NCBI RefSeq assembly: GCF_003612015.1
Contig: NZ_RARB01000005.1
Coordinates: forward strand, 310,001-374,000
Length of the DNA stretch: 64,000 bases
From: Pantoea piersonii
Lineage (GTDB): Bacteria > Pseudomonadota > Gammaproteobacteria > Enterobacterales > Enterobacteriaceae
Direction of reading: 5' to 3'
In this document: positions 50,651 through 60,062 of the stretch, piece by piece
Position numbering within the stretch: position 1 is the first letter of the stretch
Layout of the letters: each line of letters begins with the position of its first letter
Made by a program: the position numbers and the translations under genes
The notes under the pieces: model-generated
What the model saw: only the letters and a program-made list of their open reading frames with translations
Databases searched by the model: none
Told to the model about the DNA's origin: nothing

Positions 50651-52843
50651 GTGAATGTAACCTTCAATGTCAGAAAGCGTCCCGGCGCCCTGCTGATTGC
50701 CGGTCTGCTGAGCGCCACGGGCGTCAGCGCCGCAGAAGAGACAGAAGCACTGGCGGATGATGAGGCGATGCTGGTCACCGCTGAGCAAAAGCTGAAGCAG
50801 CAGCCCGGCGTGTCTACTATTACTGCGGAAGATATTAAAAAAAGCCCGCCGGTTAACGATCTCTCCGACATCATCCGTAAAATGCCCGGCGTCAACCTGA
50901 CCGGCAACAGCGCCAGCGGCAGCCGCGGCAATAACCGCCAGATCGATATTCGCGGCATGGGGCCAGAAAACACGCTGATCATGGTAGACGGTGTGCCGGT
51001 CTCGTCGCGTAATTCCATACGCTACAGCTGGCGCGGCGAGCGCGACACGCGCGGCGATACCAACTGGGTGCCAGCAGAAATGGTAGAGCGTATTGAGGTC
51101 ATCCGCGGCCCGGCGGCGGCGCGCTACGGCTCCGGCGCGGCGGGCGGCGTGGTGAATATCATCACCAAACGACCAACCACCGACTGGCACGGTTCATTCT
51201 CGCTCTTTACCAACCAGCCGGAAGACAGCAAAGAGGGGGCGACTAAGCGCGCCAACTTCAGCCTGAGCGGGCCGCTGGCGGGCGACGCGCTGACCATGCG
51301 TATGTATGGCAATATTAATAAAACCGACGCCGACGACTGGGATATCAACACCGCGCAAAACGGCTCCTATGCGGCAGGCCGTGAAGGCGTGCGCAATAAA
51401 GATATCAACACGGTACTCTCCTGGAAAATCAATCCAGAGCAGATGCTTGATTTCTCCTGGGGCTACAGCCGTCAGGGCAATATCTACGCAGGCGATACGC
51501 AAAACAGCAACGGCAATAACAGCGCCAATGGGCTGGTGGAATCGCTGGTCGGCAGCGAAACCAACCGGCTTTACCGCCAGTCTTACGGCCTGGCGCATAA
51601 CGGCATCTGGGACTGGGGTCTTTCGAAGCTGACCTTTAACTATGAAAAAACCAACAATACGCGTCTCAAAGAGGGAACCACAGGCAGCGTCGAAGGAATG
51701 ATCAACAGCAACACCTTCGACACCAGTCGACTGGAGAGCTATCGCGGCAACGCGGAAATTAACTTCCCGCTCGACTGGCTGCGCGAACAGACGGTGACGC
51801 TGGGTGCGGAGTGGAATCATGACAAGCTCAACGATCCCGCATCAATGCAGGGCACCAATTCGTCGGGGGTCACTATCGGCAGCGTCAGCGGCAACGCGGC
51901 GGATCGCAGCAGCACCAACAGCGCGACTCTCAGCTCGCTCTATTTTGAAGATAATATCGCCGCGACCGACACTACCGAAGTTATTCCCGGCATTCGTTTC
52001 GACTACCACAACAGTTTTGGCGCCAACTGGAGTCCGAGCCTGAACCTGTCGCAGGGGCTGGGAGACCACTTCAAGCTTAAGGCAGGGATCGCCCGCGCCT
52101 TTAAAGCGCCTAATCTTTATCAGTCTACCGAAGGCTATCTGCTCGCGACGCGCGGCAACGGCTGTCCGAAGAATATAACCTCGGGTAGCTGTTACCTGCT
52201 GGGTAACGCCGACCTTGAGCCAGAGGTGAGCGTCAATAAAGAGCTGGGTATTGAGTATACCCAGCAAGGCTATGTGGCGGGCATCACCTGGTTCCGCAAC
52301 GATTACAAAAACAAAATTGTTGCCGGCAGCGAGATAGTTGGCAAAGCGTCCAACGGCTATAACATTTTGCGCTGGGAAAACGGCGGTAAAGCGGTGGTTG
52401 AAGGGCTGGAGGGCAACCTGACGGTGCCGCTGGTCGAAGATACTCTCGAATGGCGCAGCAATGCCACTTACATGATTAAATCGGAAAATAAAGAGACCGG
52501 TAATCCGCTGTCGATTATTCCCAAGTACACCATTAACTCGCAGCTGGAATGGCAGATAACTAGCGATCTCTCGGGCAATATCAACTGGACAATGTATGGC
52601 CGTCAGAAGCCGCGCCAGTATTCAGAAACGCGTCTGGATACCAAAAGCGCGATGTCGCAGCGTGAAATCGGCGCCTATTCGGTGCTGGGCCTTAATTTCA
52701 ACTACGATCTGACGAAGAGCCTGCGCGCCAATGCAGGCGTCAGTAACCTGCTGGACAAGCGTATCTACCGTGAAAACTCGGGCGCATCGACCTATAACGA
52801 ACCCGGCCGCGCTTACTATGCCGGATTGACGTATACCTTCTGA
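50651..52843 (+). CDS. iroN: catecholate/salmochelin siderophore receptor IroN
   Basis: 730 residues starting at GTG. TonB-dependent receptor with plug (PGVSTITAEDIKKSPPVNDLSDIIRKMPGVNLTGNSASG, then RQIDIRGMGPENTLIMVDGVPVSSRNS) and barrel ending YYAGLTYTF. Segments such as SPPVNDLSDIIRKMPG, WRGERDTRGDTNW, ITKRPTTDWHGS and NGGKAVVEGLEG are those of IroN rather than FepA (which has NPVARDVSKIIRTMPG). It imports ferric salmochelin, enterobactin and breakdown products. No iroBCDE synthesis or processing genes are adjacent, so the cell may use it for foreign siderophores. Confidence 0.9.
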   Translation: MNVTFNVRKRPGALLIAGLLSATGVSAAEETEALADDEAMLVTAEQKLKQQPGVSTITAEDIKKSPPVNDLSDIIRKMPGVNLTGNSASGSRGNNRQIDIRGMGPENTLIMVDGVPVSSRNSIRYSWRGERDTRGDTNWVPAEMVERIEVIRGPAAARYGSGAAGGVVNIITKRPTTDWHGSFSLFTNQPEDSKEGATKRANFSLSGPLAGDALTMRMYGNINKTDADDWDINTAQNGSYAAGREGVRNKDINTVLSWKINPEQMLDFSWGYSRQGNIYAGDTQNSNGNNSANGLVESLVGSETNRLYRQSYGLAHNGIWDWGLSKLTFNYEKTNNTRLKEGTTGSVEGMINSNTFDTSRLESYRGNAEINFPLDWLREQTVTLGAEWNHDKLNDPASMQGTNSSGVTIGSVSGNAADRSSTNSATLSSLYFEDNIAATDTTEVIPGIRFDYHNSFGANWSPSLNLSQGLGDHFKLKAGIARAFKAPNLYQSTEGYLLATRGNGCPKNITSGSCYLLGNADLEPEVSVNKELGIEYTQQGYVAGITWFRNDYKNKIVAGSEIVGKASNGYNILRWENGGKAVVEGLEGNLTVPLVEDTLEWRSNATYMIKSENKETGNPLSIIPKYTINSQLEWQITSDLSGNINWTMYGRQKPRQYSETRLDTKSAMSQREIGAYSVLGLNFNYDLTKSLRANAGVSNLLDKRIYRENSGASTYNEPGRAYYAGLTYTF

Positions 52844-53027
52844 CGTCGCCCCTGCCGCCGTTGCCTGCTTTTACTGCGCGACGGCGGCTTTCCGGCAACG
52901 GACCTGAATGTAAATATCAGGCCCATAATTTGCCGGGAAATGGCTCGCAAAACGTTAAGGCCGGGCTATCCCCGCTCCATTAAGCCAGCTATAATGCGCC
53001 GCTATTAAGTTGCAGCTGGTTAAATAA

Positions 53028-53579
53028 ATGGCAAACAGCGACCCTCATTTAGAACATTTGAAACGCTGCCTGAAGCAAGAGGTCATGGTTTCTTCCGCCC
53101 CTTTTTCATGGTCTAAAACTATACATAGAGCGATAAAATGTCCGGGCCGACGTTATTACTTCTGGTGGCGTATAGCGAATTATCTTTATCTGAGCAAACG
53201 TCACCGCAAGCTTGCAATTCGTCTGGTTCGAAAACTGCGCATTAAATACGCTTGCGACATTCACCCCGGCACGCAAATCGGCGCTGGGCTTCGTATTTCG
53301 CACTTTGTCGGCATCGTTATTTCGCACCGCTGCATTATTGGCGAAAACTTTCACATCAAGCAAAACGTCACGATTGGCGTGCGGCATACCAGTCAGTCCG
53401 GTCATATTCATATCGGCGATAGGGTAGAGGTGGGCGCAAATAGCTGTATTATCGGTGATGATATCTATATCGGGAATAATGTGCTCGTTGGCGCGATGTC
53501 TTTCGTTAATAAAAATGTGCCGGATAATTCTGTGGTGTTGAATAAAAAAGAGATGACTATCCTTCCTGTCAACGCCTGA
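53028..53579 (+). CDS. serine acetyltransferase-like hexapeptide-repeat acyltransferase
   Basis: 183 residues. The C-terminal two thirds form a left-handed beta-helix from hexapeptide repeats (CDIHPGTQIGAGLRISHFVGIVISHRCIIGENFHIKQNVTIGV, then HIHIGDRVEVGANSCIIGDDIYIGNNVLVGAMSFVNKNVP). The SHFVGIVIS segment carries the CysE-type catalytic histidine. It is too short for CysE (273) and lacks most of its helical N-terminus; it resembles WcaB-like O-acetyltransferases of polysaccharide pathways. It has the highest AT content of its neighbourhood and no polysaccharide genes beside it. Substrate unknown. Confidence 0.82.
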   Translation: MANSDPHLEHLKRCLKQEVMVSSAPFSWSKTIHRAIKCPGRRYYFWWRIANYLYLSKRHRKLAIRLVRKLRIKYACDIHPGTQIGAGLRISHFVGIVISHRCIIGENFHIKQNVTIGVRHTSQSGHIHIGDRVEVGANSCIIGDDIYIGNNVLVGAMSFVNKNVPDNSVVLNKKEMTILPVNA

Positions 53580-53695
53580 CCGAAGCCCCCGTCTGGCGCG
53601 CCCCGGTTGATGTTAATCACTCAAAATGGACGTAGCCTGGCCGATCGCCCTGCCTTATTTTTTTCCTGTTTTCACTCTCTGAGGAAGCAGGAAAA

Positions 53696-54625
53696 ATGCG
53701 TCACAACACCTTTTATTCACCTGGCACCGCCGCGCCTCAGCTGGGCGTCAGCCCGCTGTCATGGGTTAATGAAGTGCTCCACCATCTGGGTGCAGGCACG
53801 ACCGCAGAGCAGTGCCTGCGCGAAGCGGCACAGGCTGGCTTTCAGGGCGTAGAGCTGAGCCGCCTGTTTCCGCGCGACGCCGACGCGCTCAACCTGCTGC
53901 TGGGCCAGCACGATCTGCAGCTGATTTCTGGCTGGTACGACGGCTTTCTTACCGAGCGCAGCGTGGAGGCGGAGCTTGAAGCGGTGCAGCAGCACGCAAC
54001 CCTGCTCAGCCGCGGCGGCGCGAAGGTAATGGTTTACGGCGAATGCGGATGGATGGCGGAAAATGCGCTTGATATCCCGCTGCGGCAGCGCCGTCTGCTG
54101 CCCGCCGACCGCCTCGAAGCCTATGCTGAGCGTCTGTCGCGCTTCGCTGAGGCGCTGCTGCGCAACTATGGTTTGCAGCTCGCCTTTCACCATCATCTGA
54201 TGATGACGACGGAAACCTTCGATGAAATCGCGCTTCTGCTTAACGCCTGTTCGCCCGATGTCGGCCTGCTGCTCGATACCGGCCATGCCTGTGCGGCGGG
54301 CTTCTCTTACCCGCTGCTGATTGACGCCTTCGCCGATCGAATCTGCCATATCCATCTGAAAGATGTGCGCGCCGATCGGCTGCAGCAGGCGCGCGCCAGC
54401 GACTGGACCTTTAACCAGGCAGTGCTGAACGGGTTGTTCTGCGTACCGGGCGACGGCGACGTCGATTTCGCGCCGCTGTCGCGCTTTATCGCCGAGCGCG
54501 GCTACAGCGGCTGGCTGGTGGTTGAAGCCGAGCAGGATCCCGCCATCGCGCCGCCGCTCGAGACGGTCACGCGCGCCCAGCGCTATGTCGCCCGTCATAT
54601 TCTTCCCCAGGAGAGTCTCGCATGA
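53696..54625 (+). CDS. sugar-phosphate isomerase/epimerase, IolE-like TIM barrel
   Basis: 309 residues. LGVSPLSWVNEVLHHLGAGTTAEQCLREAAQAGFQGVELSRLFP resembles the N-terminus of inosose dehydratase IolE. The metal site residues of the xylose-isomerase-like fold are placed at FHHHLMMT (about 163-170), LLDTGHA (about 198-204), HIHLKDVR (about 219-226) and LVVEAEQDP near 279. GAGGAAGCAGG precedes the ATG. Overlap ATGA with the dehydrogenase gene implies a two-step pathway on an inositol- or ketosugar-like compound. Confidence 0.83.
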   Translation: MRHNTFYSPGTAAPQLGVSPLSWVNEVLHHLGAGTTAEQCLREAAQAGFQGVELSRLFPRDADALNLLLGQHDLQLISGWYDGFLTERSVEAELEAVQQHATLLSRGGAKVMVYGECGWMAENALDIPLRQRRLLPADRLEAYAERLSRFAEALLRNYGLQLAFHHHLMMTTETFDEIALLLNACSPDVGLLLDTGHACAAGFSYPLLIDAFADRICHIHLKDVRADRLQQARASDWTFNQAVLNGLFCVPGDGDVDFAPLSRFIAERGYSGWLVVEAEQDPAIAPPLETVTRAQRYVARHILPQESLA

Positions 54626-55800
54626 GCAAAAAACACCTTAACGTTGGCCTGATTGGTTCAGGATTTATGGGTCAGGCGCATGCCGACGCCTGGCGTCGCG
54701 CCGCGCTGCTTTACCGCGATCTGCCGCTGCAGCCGCTGTTGCATACTCTTGCGGACGCCACGCCTGCGCTGGCGCAGGAAGCGGCGCAGCGATTCGGTTT
54801 CCGCCAGGGAACCGCGGACTGGCGGGCTATGGTGGAAGATCCCGAGATCGATATCGTGGATATCACTACGCCAAACAGTATGCATGTCGATATGGCGCTG
54901 GCCGCGATCCGCGCCGGAAAGCATGTTTATTGTGAAAAACCGCTTACCGTGTCGCTCGCCGATGCGCAGATGCTGGTGGAAGAAGCGGAACGTGCTGGCG
55001 TACAAACCTTTGTGGCATTTAATAATATTAAAACGCCCGCCGCGCAGCTGGCGAAACAGCTTATCGCGCGCGGCGATATCGGTACGCCGACGCGCTTTCG
55101 CGGCTGGTTCGATCAGGGATTTTTTAACGATCCTGAACTGCCCTGGAGCTGGCGCTGTTCGCGCGAACAGGCGGGTTCCGGCTCGCTGGGCGATTTAGGT
55201 TCGCACGTTATCAGCGTGGCACAGTATCTGATGGGCCCGGTTGAGAGCGTCGTGGGGCAGGAACAAATCTTTATCGACAGCCGTCCTGCGCCGGGCAGCG
55301 GCTCTGGCTATGGCGCGCAGGCCGATCGGCACGCCGCGCGCCTGGCGGTAGAGAATGACGATCAGTTTCAGGCGTTGGTGACCTTTGAGAATCGCGCCGG
55401 CGGCGTCATCGAGTCCTCACGCATTGCGGCCGGCAAAGTGTTCGGCATCGTCTGGGAGATTTCCGGTACGGCAGGCACGCTGATGATGGACGGCGAACGC
55501 TTTAATGAGCTAAAAATTGCGCGCTACGGCGACGATAAACGCGATCGCGGCTTTAAGACGCTCTATGCCGGTTCACAGGTGGACGCTTTTAGCGGCTTTT
55601 TCGGTTTCGATTTCGCGGGCGGCGGTCTCGGCTACTTCGACGTCAAGGTGATTGAGATTTTCGATCTGATTGGCGTGCTGAGCGGCGCGCGCGCGCCAGT
55701 AGCGGATTTTCGTTTCGGTCTCGAGAATCAACGCATTATCGAAGCGATGGTGCGCTCCTCTGCGGCGGGCAGGCGGATAAAGATTGCTGATTTATCCTGA
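54622..55800 (+). CDS. Gfo/Idh/MocA-family NAD(P)-dependent oxidoreductase
   Basis: 392 residues. N-terminal Rossmann domain with VGLIGSGFMGQAHADAW (8-24) and the family's AGKHVYCEKPLTVSLADAQML (about 96-116, lysine-proline of the catalytic EKP motif). The C-terminal domain has GSGSLGDLGSHVISVAQYLMG with the catalytic aspartate and histidine. It likely oxidises an inositol or sugar ring; the IolE-like partner would dehydrate or isomerise it. No transporter or regulator is next to the pair. Confidence 0.88.
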   Translation: MSKKHLNVGLIGSGFMGQAHADAWRRAALLYRDLPLQPLLHTLADATPALAQEAAQRFGFRQGTADWRAMVEDPEIDIVDITTPNSMHVDMALAAIRAGKHVYCEKPLTVSLADAQMLVEEAERAGVQTFVAFNNIKTPAAQLAKQLIARGDIGTPTRFRGWFDQGFFNDPELPWSWRCSREQAGSGSLGDLGSHVISVAQYLMGPVESVVGQEQIFIDSRPAPGSGSGYGAQADRHAARLAVENDDQFQALVTFENRAGGVIESSRIAAGKVFGIVWEISGTAGTLMMDGERFNELKIARYGDDKRDRGFKTLYAGSQVDAFSGFFGFDFAGGGLGYFDVKVIEIFDLIGVLSGARAPVADFRFGLENQRIIEAMVRSSAAGRRIKIADLS

Positions 55801-55956
55801 TGTAAAGCGAAGCGCGTAAGGTTATGATGCAGGCGCTGCGGGTCATGTGTCGTCAATATCCGCCGCGCCTTGCGGGAAAAAGCTGACAGATGCACAGGCG
55901 CGGGTTTCGACGCCAGGCTACGCTGAATAAACCCGTAATTCAGGAGAGAAAAGCCC

Positions 55957-56160
55957 GTGAAATTTGAAAATCAGGATGCGTTTAAACTGGCGGTGGCTTA
56001 TATGGAGCGAAAAGAGAATGTCACCGGCATTACCGTCTACTTTAAATCCTTTATCGAGACCTATGTGAAATTCGATCGCTGGCTGAGCGCGGCCGATCCC
56101 GTACAGGCTGTCGAGGAGGAGAAAAAAGCGGCTAAAGCCAATCCGGATTCTCTGCTCTGA
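55957..56160 (+). CDS. small hypothetical cytoplasmic protein
   Basis: 67 residues, GTG start with AGGAGAG 9 nt upstream. It has an amphipathic first half (MKFENQDAFKLAVAYMERKENVTGITVYFKSFIETYVKFDRWL) and a charged tail (VEEEKKAAKANPDSLL). There is no signal or membrane segment and no family was recognised. It stands alone with about 150 bp of intergenic DNA on each side. Confidence 0.6.
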   Translation: MKFENQDAFKLAVAYMERKENVTGITVYFKSFIETYVKFDRWLSAADPVQAVEEEKKAAKANPDSLL

Positions 56161-56347
56161 CGCGTCGCCCGGCGGCGTAAGGCGGTCGGCTCTCCTTCAG
56201 CCTTAGTCTGTCAATATGGCATCCCTCGCCCGGCTCCGTCTGGGCGTTGTCACCTCTTTACAACAATGCGGTGACGCATTCGTCGCTTATCATCACTCTC
56301 CGTTTTATGCTTAACTTTCGCTCTACCTTTCTCAGTACGTGGTAAAA

Positions 56348-57604
56348 ATGCACTATTTTAATGATCTAATGGGCTTTATTGAGGGAAATGTCGCCTTTTC
56401 AACCACCTTCAATATTATTATGCTGATCCTCGCCGGCATGATTGCGCATCTTGTCTGCAAGTTCTTCGTGGTCAAAGTCGTTCGCAAGGTCTTTTTCAGC
56501 GCCCATAAAAGCGACGTCCCGCTGGATAAAGATGTCAGGATATCGGAGAAGCTCTCCAACTTTATTCCTGTCATCACCGTCTACTATCTGTTGCAGTTTA
56601 TGCCCGAGCTGCCCGAGCATCTGCAAATAGCCATCAGGACGCTATGCGGCATCCTGTTCTTCGTCTATTTATCGCTGTTCTTTAATGAAGTGCTGGAGAT
56701 CGTTAACATCTCCTATTCAAAAAAGTCGAAGCGCAAGAATCACTCGATTAAAGGCTATATCCAGATCGGCAAAATCTTTGTGCATATTCTTTCGGCGATT
56801 ATGATCCTGGCGATTATGTCGAATAAATCGCCGGTGATTATTATTTCGAGTCTGGGCGCGGCCGCGGCGGTTTTAATGCTGGTTTTTCAGCATACGCTGC
56901 TGTCGCTGGTGGCTAATATTCAGGTCTCCTCTAACGATGTGCTGCAGCTGGGAGACTGGATTGAGATGCCGGATAAAAATCTCAGCGGCGAAGTAACGGA
57001 TATCGCGCTGCATACCATTACTATTCGCAACTGGGACAATACCATTTCCCGCATTCCCACCAAGAATTTTTTGACGGAAACCTACACCAACTGGCAGGCG
57101 ATGTTTTCATCGGGAGCGCGTCGTATTATGCGCAGCTTCTATCTCGACCTCGACTCCGTCACTTTCGTCAATCAGGAGATGCTGCAGTCGATGGTGCAGC
57201 TGCGCGGCGTCAGCGAACCGCTCTCTGCGCTGCTCGACGGTCGTGATATCAGCGCCGTGGGCGATCGCTGGTTTATTGAAAACGGCATGACCAATCTTAC
57301 CGTGTTCCGCCACTACCTGACGGCATGGCTGGCGCAGCGCGACGATATTCGCAAAGATATGTATATCGTGGTGCGAGCGCTCAAGCCTTCGCCCGATGGC
57401 CTGCCGATCGAGGTTTATTGCTTTACCTCGTCAACGCTGTGGGCCGATTATGAAAACTCGCAGTCGGCGATTTTTGAGTATATCTATGCGGTCGTCGGCC
57501 TGTTTTCGCTGCGCATCTATCAGCACCCTTCCGGCTCTGATTTCTGGCGTCTTTCGCGCCATCGCGCTCAGCCATCTGAAGAAAATCGCTCGCCTTACGC
57601 CTGA
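56348..57604 (+). CDS. MscS-like mechanosensitive channel, YbdG type
   Basis: 418 residues from ATG 56348; a GTG three codons upstream is open, and neither start has a strong ribosome site. About five membrane helices (18-40, 68-85, 95-112, 140-155, 160-185) end in the pore-lining helix SLGAAAAVLMLVFQHTLLSLVANIQVSSNDVLQLGDWIEMP, followed by the MscS beta domain (GEVTDIALHTITIRNWDNTISRIPTKNFL). Length and the C-terminal extension fit YbdG (MscM), which releases solutes on mild osmotic downshock. Confidence 0.87.
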   Translation: MHYFNDLMGFIEGNVAFSTTFNIIMLILAGMIAHLVCKFFVVKVVRKVFFSAHKSDVPLDKDVRISEKLSNFIPVITVYYLLQFMPELPEHLQIAIRTLCGILFFVYLSLFFNEVLEIVNISYSKKSKRKNHSIKGYIQIGKIFVHILSAIMILAIMSNKSPVIIISSLGAAAAVLMLVFQHTLLSLVANIQVSSNDVLQLGDWIEMPDKNLSGEVTDIALHTITIRNWDNTISRIPTKNFLTETYTNWQAMFSSGARRIMRSFYLDLDSVTFVNQEMLQSMVQLRGVSEPLSALLDGRDISAVGDRWFIENGMTNLTVFRHYLTAWLAQRDDIRKDMYIVVRALKPSPDGLPIEVYCFTSSTLWADYENSQSAIFEYIYAVVGLFSLRIYQHPSGSDFWRLSRHRAQPSEENRSPYA

Positions 57605-57805
57605 ATACCTGGCGTTTCAGACAATTGCACCTTTTTCTTTCATTATGCCGCTGCGCGCAGCGGCACGCCCTGCAGCTTTGTTAAGTTCCCGAAAAACCGC
57701 ACCTTTTGCTGTGATGTTCACTTGCGTAGAGAGAACCCCGGGCTACGCTTAAAGGGTGACTAGCTAGTCCTTTTATCTAATGGAACATTGATAGGAGTTC
57801 TGTCT

Positions 57806-57991
57806 ATGACACAACAGAAGTACAGAGGCGGTGCTGGTAATTTTGCTAACGATCCGGAACGCGCAAAAGAAGCAGGCAGCGCAGGAGGCAAAGCCAGCGG
57901 AGGCAATTTCAGGAACAATCCTGACAGAGCCAGGGAAGCGGGCCGGAAAGGTGGCCAAAAAAGCCGTCGTCCGCCGGGTAATTCTGAGTAA
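57806..57991 (+). CDS. yciG: stress-related KGG-repeat protein YciG
   Basis: 61 residues from MTQQKYRGGAGNFANDPERAKEAG, with AGGAG 8 nt before. Two con-10-type KGG repeats: GNFANDPERAKEAGSAGGKASGG and GNFRNNPDRAREAGRKGGQKSRR. These disordered hydrophilic proteins are induced in stationary phase and stress. Six upstream codons in the same frame include the ribosome site and are not used. A terminator follows. Confidence 0.9.
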   Translation: MTQQKYRGGAGNFANDPERAKEAGSAGGKASGGNFRNNPDRAREAGRKGGQKSRRPPGNSE

Positions 57992-58330
57992 GGTACCTTC
58001 AGGATGTTGTTCGCCATGGAATGGCGATTTTTCTTGCTCCTGTCCGTCCTCGCATAAAAAGGGGACCAGAAGTCAGGGATACGCCCCACCCGGCGCTTAT
58101 CTCCGGCACTCGTAATGGCTTAGCTCTTGAAGGGGCTTAAGAATAGTCTCATAAAAACTTATGCTGACTTTAACCTTTTTTGCGCATGCGATTATTAGCC
58201 TGCTAACTTAAAGCCGCAAGCATTCAGGCGGCCGCTTCCTCTTTTCTGACGCTCCTCCCTGCTTTTATAGCTACACTAAATCAATCACCGGCTTTTTTGC
58301 CGCGCTGTTTTAACTGACGAGGTCAAGCTT
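57992..58330. other. intergenic region after yciG
   Basis: About 340 bp: yciG terminator at 58011, then AT-rich sequence with no supportable gene. Confidence 0.5.
58011..58032 (+). terminator. yciG terminator
   Basis: TCGCCAT/ATGGCGA stem with GGA loop, followed by TTTTTC. Confidence 0.75.
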
Positions 58331-58588
58331 ATGCCGTCCGGACAGTTTTATATACTCGATAAGCCTGAGCTTTCTTTTAGCTGCCACTATCATCTCGACA
58401 CCGTTGCCGATCGCGCTTTTGAATCGCGTATGCTGCTCGAGATCCAGAAAGATAATCAGCCGGTTGAGGCGTTTGCGCCGCTCAGCATTGGTCAGGATGT
58501 GGTGTTTGTTTCGCCCAGCGGCGAAGCGAAAAACCTTTATTTAATCAGCGAAACCGATACCCATTTTATTTTCTCTTCCCGAGCCTGA
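58331..58588 (+). CDS. small hypothetical protein
   Basis: 85 residues with GAGG 9 nt before the ATG. Mostly beta-strand and polar: FYILDKPELSFSCHYHLDTVADRAFESRMLLEI, then QDVVFVSPSGEAKNLYLISETDTHFIFSSR. No signal, membrane segment or known motif. It looks like a genuine small cytoplasmic protein of a family I do not recognise. Confidence 0.55.
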   Translation: MPSGQFYILDKPELSFSCHYHLDTVADRAFESRMLLEIQKDNQPVEAFAPLSIGQDVVFVSPSGEAKNLYLISETDTHFIFSSRA

Positions 58589-58622
58589 GGGCCAAACAGG
58601 CGTTTATATCGGCTCAACCTGC

Positions 58623-58958
58623 GTGAACGCCTGTACCGGGCATCACCTTATCAAGCCCGTTAGTCAGCAGCGTAAAGCACTGCAAGCGCCTGCTCAGACA
58701 GGCTCTCCTTCTTTACAGGTATCGGTGGCTTCCGTATTGTCAGCAATGATGAGCCGCAGCGTTCCCGGCCATCCGCAGGAAAACCCAGAACGGCTTCATA
58801 TCGCCGCCGGGACCTTGCTGCTAACGGACAATGACGAAGCTTTTACGCTGCAGGCGGGCTGCTCAGCTGTGGCGATATCGGACGCGCCGCATAGCTACAC
58901 CTGCGCGAATGATATTCCGCTCGCTTTGCCTATGACGGCGCATGATAAAGCGCGCTGA
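58623..58958 (+). CDS. possible small cupin-like protein (doubtful)
   Basis: 111 codons from a GTG without a ribosome site; an internal ATG at 58746 is possible. The second half (ERLHIAAGTLLLTDNDEAFTLQAGCSAVAISDAPHSYTC) has the beta-hairpin pattern of a DUF2917 or cupin-like domain, which is why it is listed. It ends inside the leader of the DapA-family gene. Confidence 0.35.
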   Translation: MNACTGHHLIKPVSQQRKALQAPAQTGSPSLQVSVASVLSAMMSRSVPGHPQENPERLHIAAGTLLLTDNDEAFTLQAGCSAVAISDAPHSYTCANDIPLALPMTAHDKAR

Positions 58959-58989
58959 ACCTTCCATTAAACGAGACCAGGACCCTGCT

Positions 58990-59883
58990 ATGTTTACCGG
59001 CCTGAGCGCTTTTCCCCTTACGCCCGTTACAGCATCGGGCGTTGACGAAAAAGGGTTTACCCGCATCCTTGCGCGTCTGACGGCGGCAAACGTTGACGCG
59101 ATCGGCGCGCTGGGCTCGACGGGCAGCTACGCCTATCTGACACGACAGCAAAGAGCGCGCGTCGCCGCTCTGGCCGTCGAGCATGCCGATAATATTCCAG
59201 TGATGGTCTGCGTCGGCGTAGTCAGCACGGCTGAAGTGCTGCACCTGGTTGATGATGCTCAACGCGCGGGCGCCAGCGCGCTGCTGTTGCCGCCGGTCAG
59301 TTATCAAAAGCTGAACGACGATGAAGTTTTTGGCTTATTCGAAACGGTATCGCGGCACGCTTCGGTTCCAGTCTGCGTTTACGACAATCCTGCTACGACG
59401 CACGTTGAATTCTCCGTTGAGCTTTATCAGCGCATCGCCGCGCTGCCCGGCGTACGGTCAATTAAAATTCCCGGCGTGCCAGCCGATACGGATAAGGCGC
59501 ATGCCCATATCAGGCAGCTGCGCGCGGCTCTGCCGCAGCGAGTCAGCCTTGGCGTAAGCGGCGACGCCTTCGCCGGGACGGGTCTCAATGCCGGCTGCGA
59601 TCTCTGGTATTCCGTCTGCGGCGGTCTCTTTCCCCATACGGCGAAAGCGATCACCACTGCTGCCGCGCAGGGCGATGGTGCGCGAGTCATGCAGCTATCT
59701 TCGCGCCTGGATCCGCTCTGGGCGTTGTACCGCAAGCACGGCGGCAGCATTCGCGTAATGGCCGCCGCCGCGGGGATACTCGGACTGACCGATCACGACG
59801 CGCTGCCTCGTCCGCTTCAGCCACTTTCGGCCGCGCACAGGCGCGAAGTCGCTGAGGTCATCGAGGCGCTTGAGCTGAGCTGA
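58990..59883 (+). CDS. DapA/NanA-family class I aldolase
   Basis: 297 residues from MFTGLSAFPLTPV; sixteen upstream codons are open but precede the family start. A (beta/alpha)8 Schiff-base aldolase: GSTGSY at 42-47, Tyr131 in VYDNPATTH and the Schiff-base Lys159 in RSIKIPG. Dihydrodipicolinate synthases have GIKE here and sialic-acid lyases GxKxT, so the IKIPG context points to neither with certainty. It should cleave or form a 2-oxo-acid aldol; substrate unknown. Confidence 0.87.
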   Translation: MFTGLSAFPLTPVTASGVDEKGFTRILARLTAANVDAIGALGSTGSYAYLTRQQRARVAALAVEHADNIPVMVCVGVVSTAEVLHLVDDAQRAGASALLLPPVSYQKLNDDEVFGLFETVSRHASVPVCVYDNPATTHVEFSVELYQRIAALPGVRSIKIPGVPADTDKAHAHIRQLRAALPQRVSLGVSGDAFAGTGLNAGCDLWYSVCGGLFPHTAKAITTAAAQGDGARVMQLSSRLDPLWALYRKHGGSIRVMAAAAGILGLTDHDALPRPLQPLSAAHRREVAEVIEALELS

Positions 59884-60062
59884 TATTTTATCTTTTTTGC
59901 AGCAGCCAGCTTTTCCTGGCGGTAGGCCGGTTGCGCAATTATCCCGATTAACGCTTCGCTCTATTGTTAACGGGTTGCCTTTGTTTTGCGCTTAAAAAGC
60001 GGTGTCTAAACAAAGGCAATTCATCTATACTTTTGGGGTTATTTTTAGCAGAGAGCAGTTAC

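Noticed and set aside
52857-52892. GCCGCCGT...ACGGCGGC hairpin after iroN
   Set aside because: 19-nt loop and only TTT after it; too weak to call as a terminator.
57647-57664. 18-bp perfect palindrome GCCGCTGCGCGCAGCGGC after the YbdG-type channel gene
   Set aside because: No loop or U-run, so not called a terminator; could be chance in GC-rich DNA.
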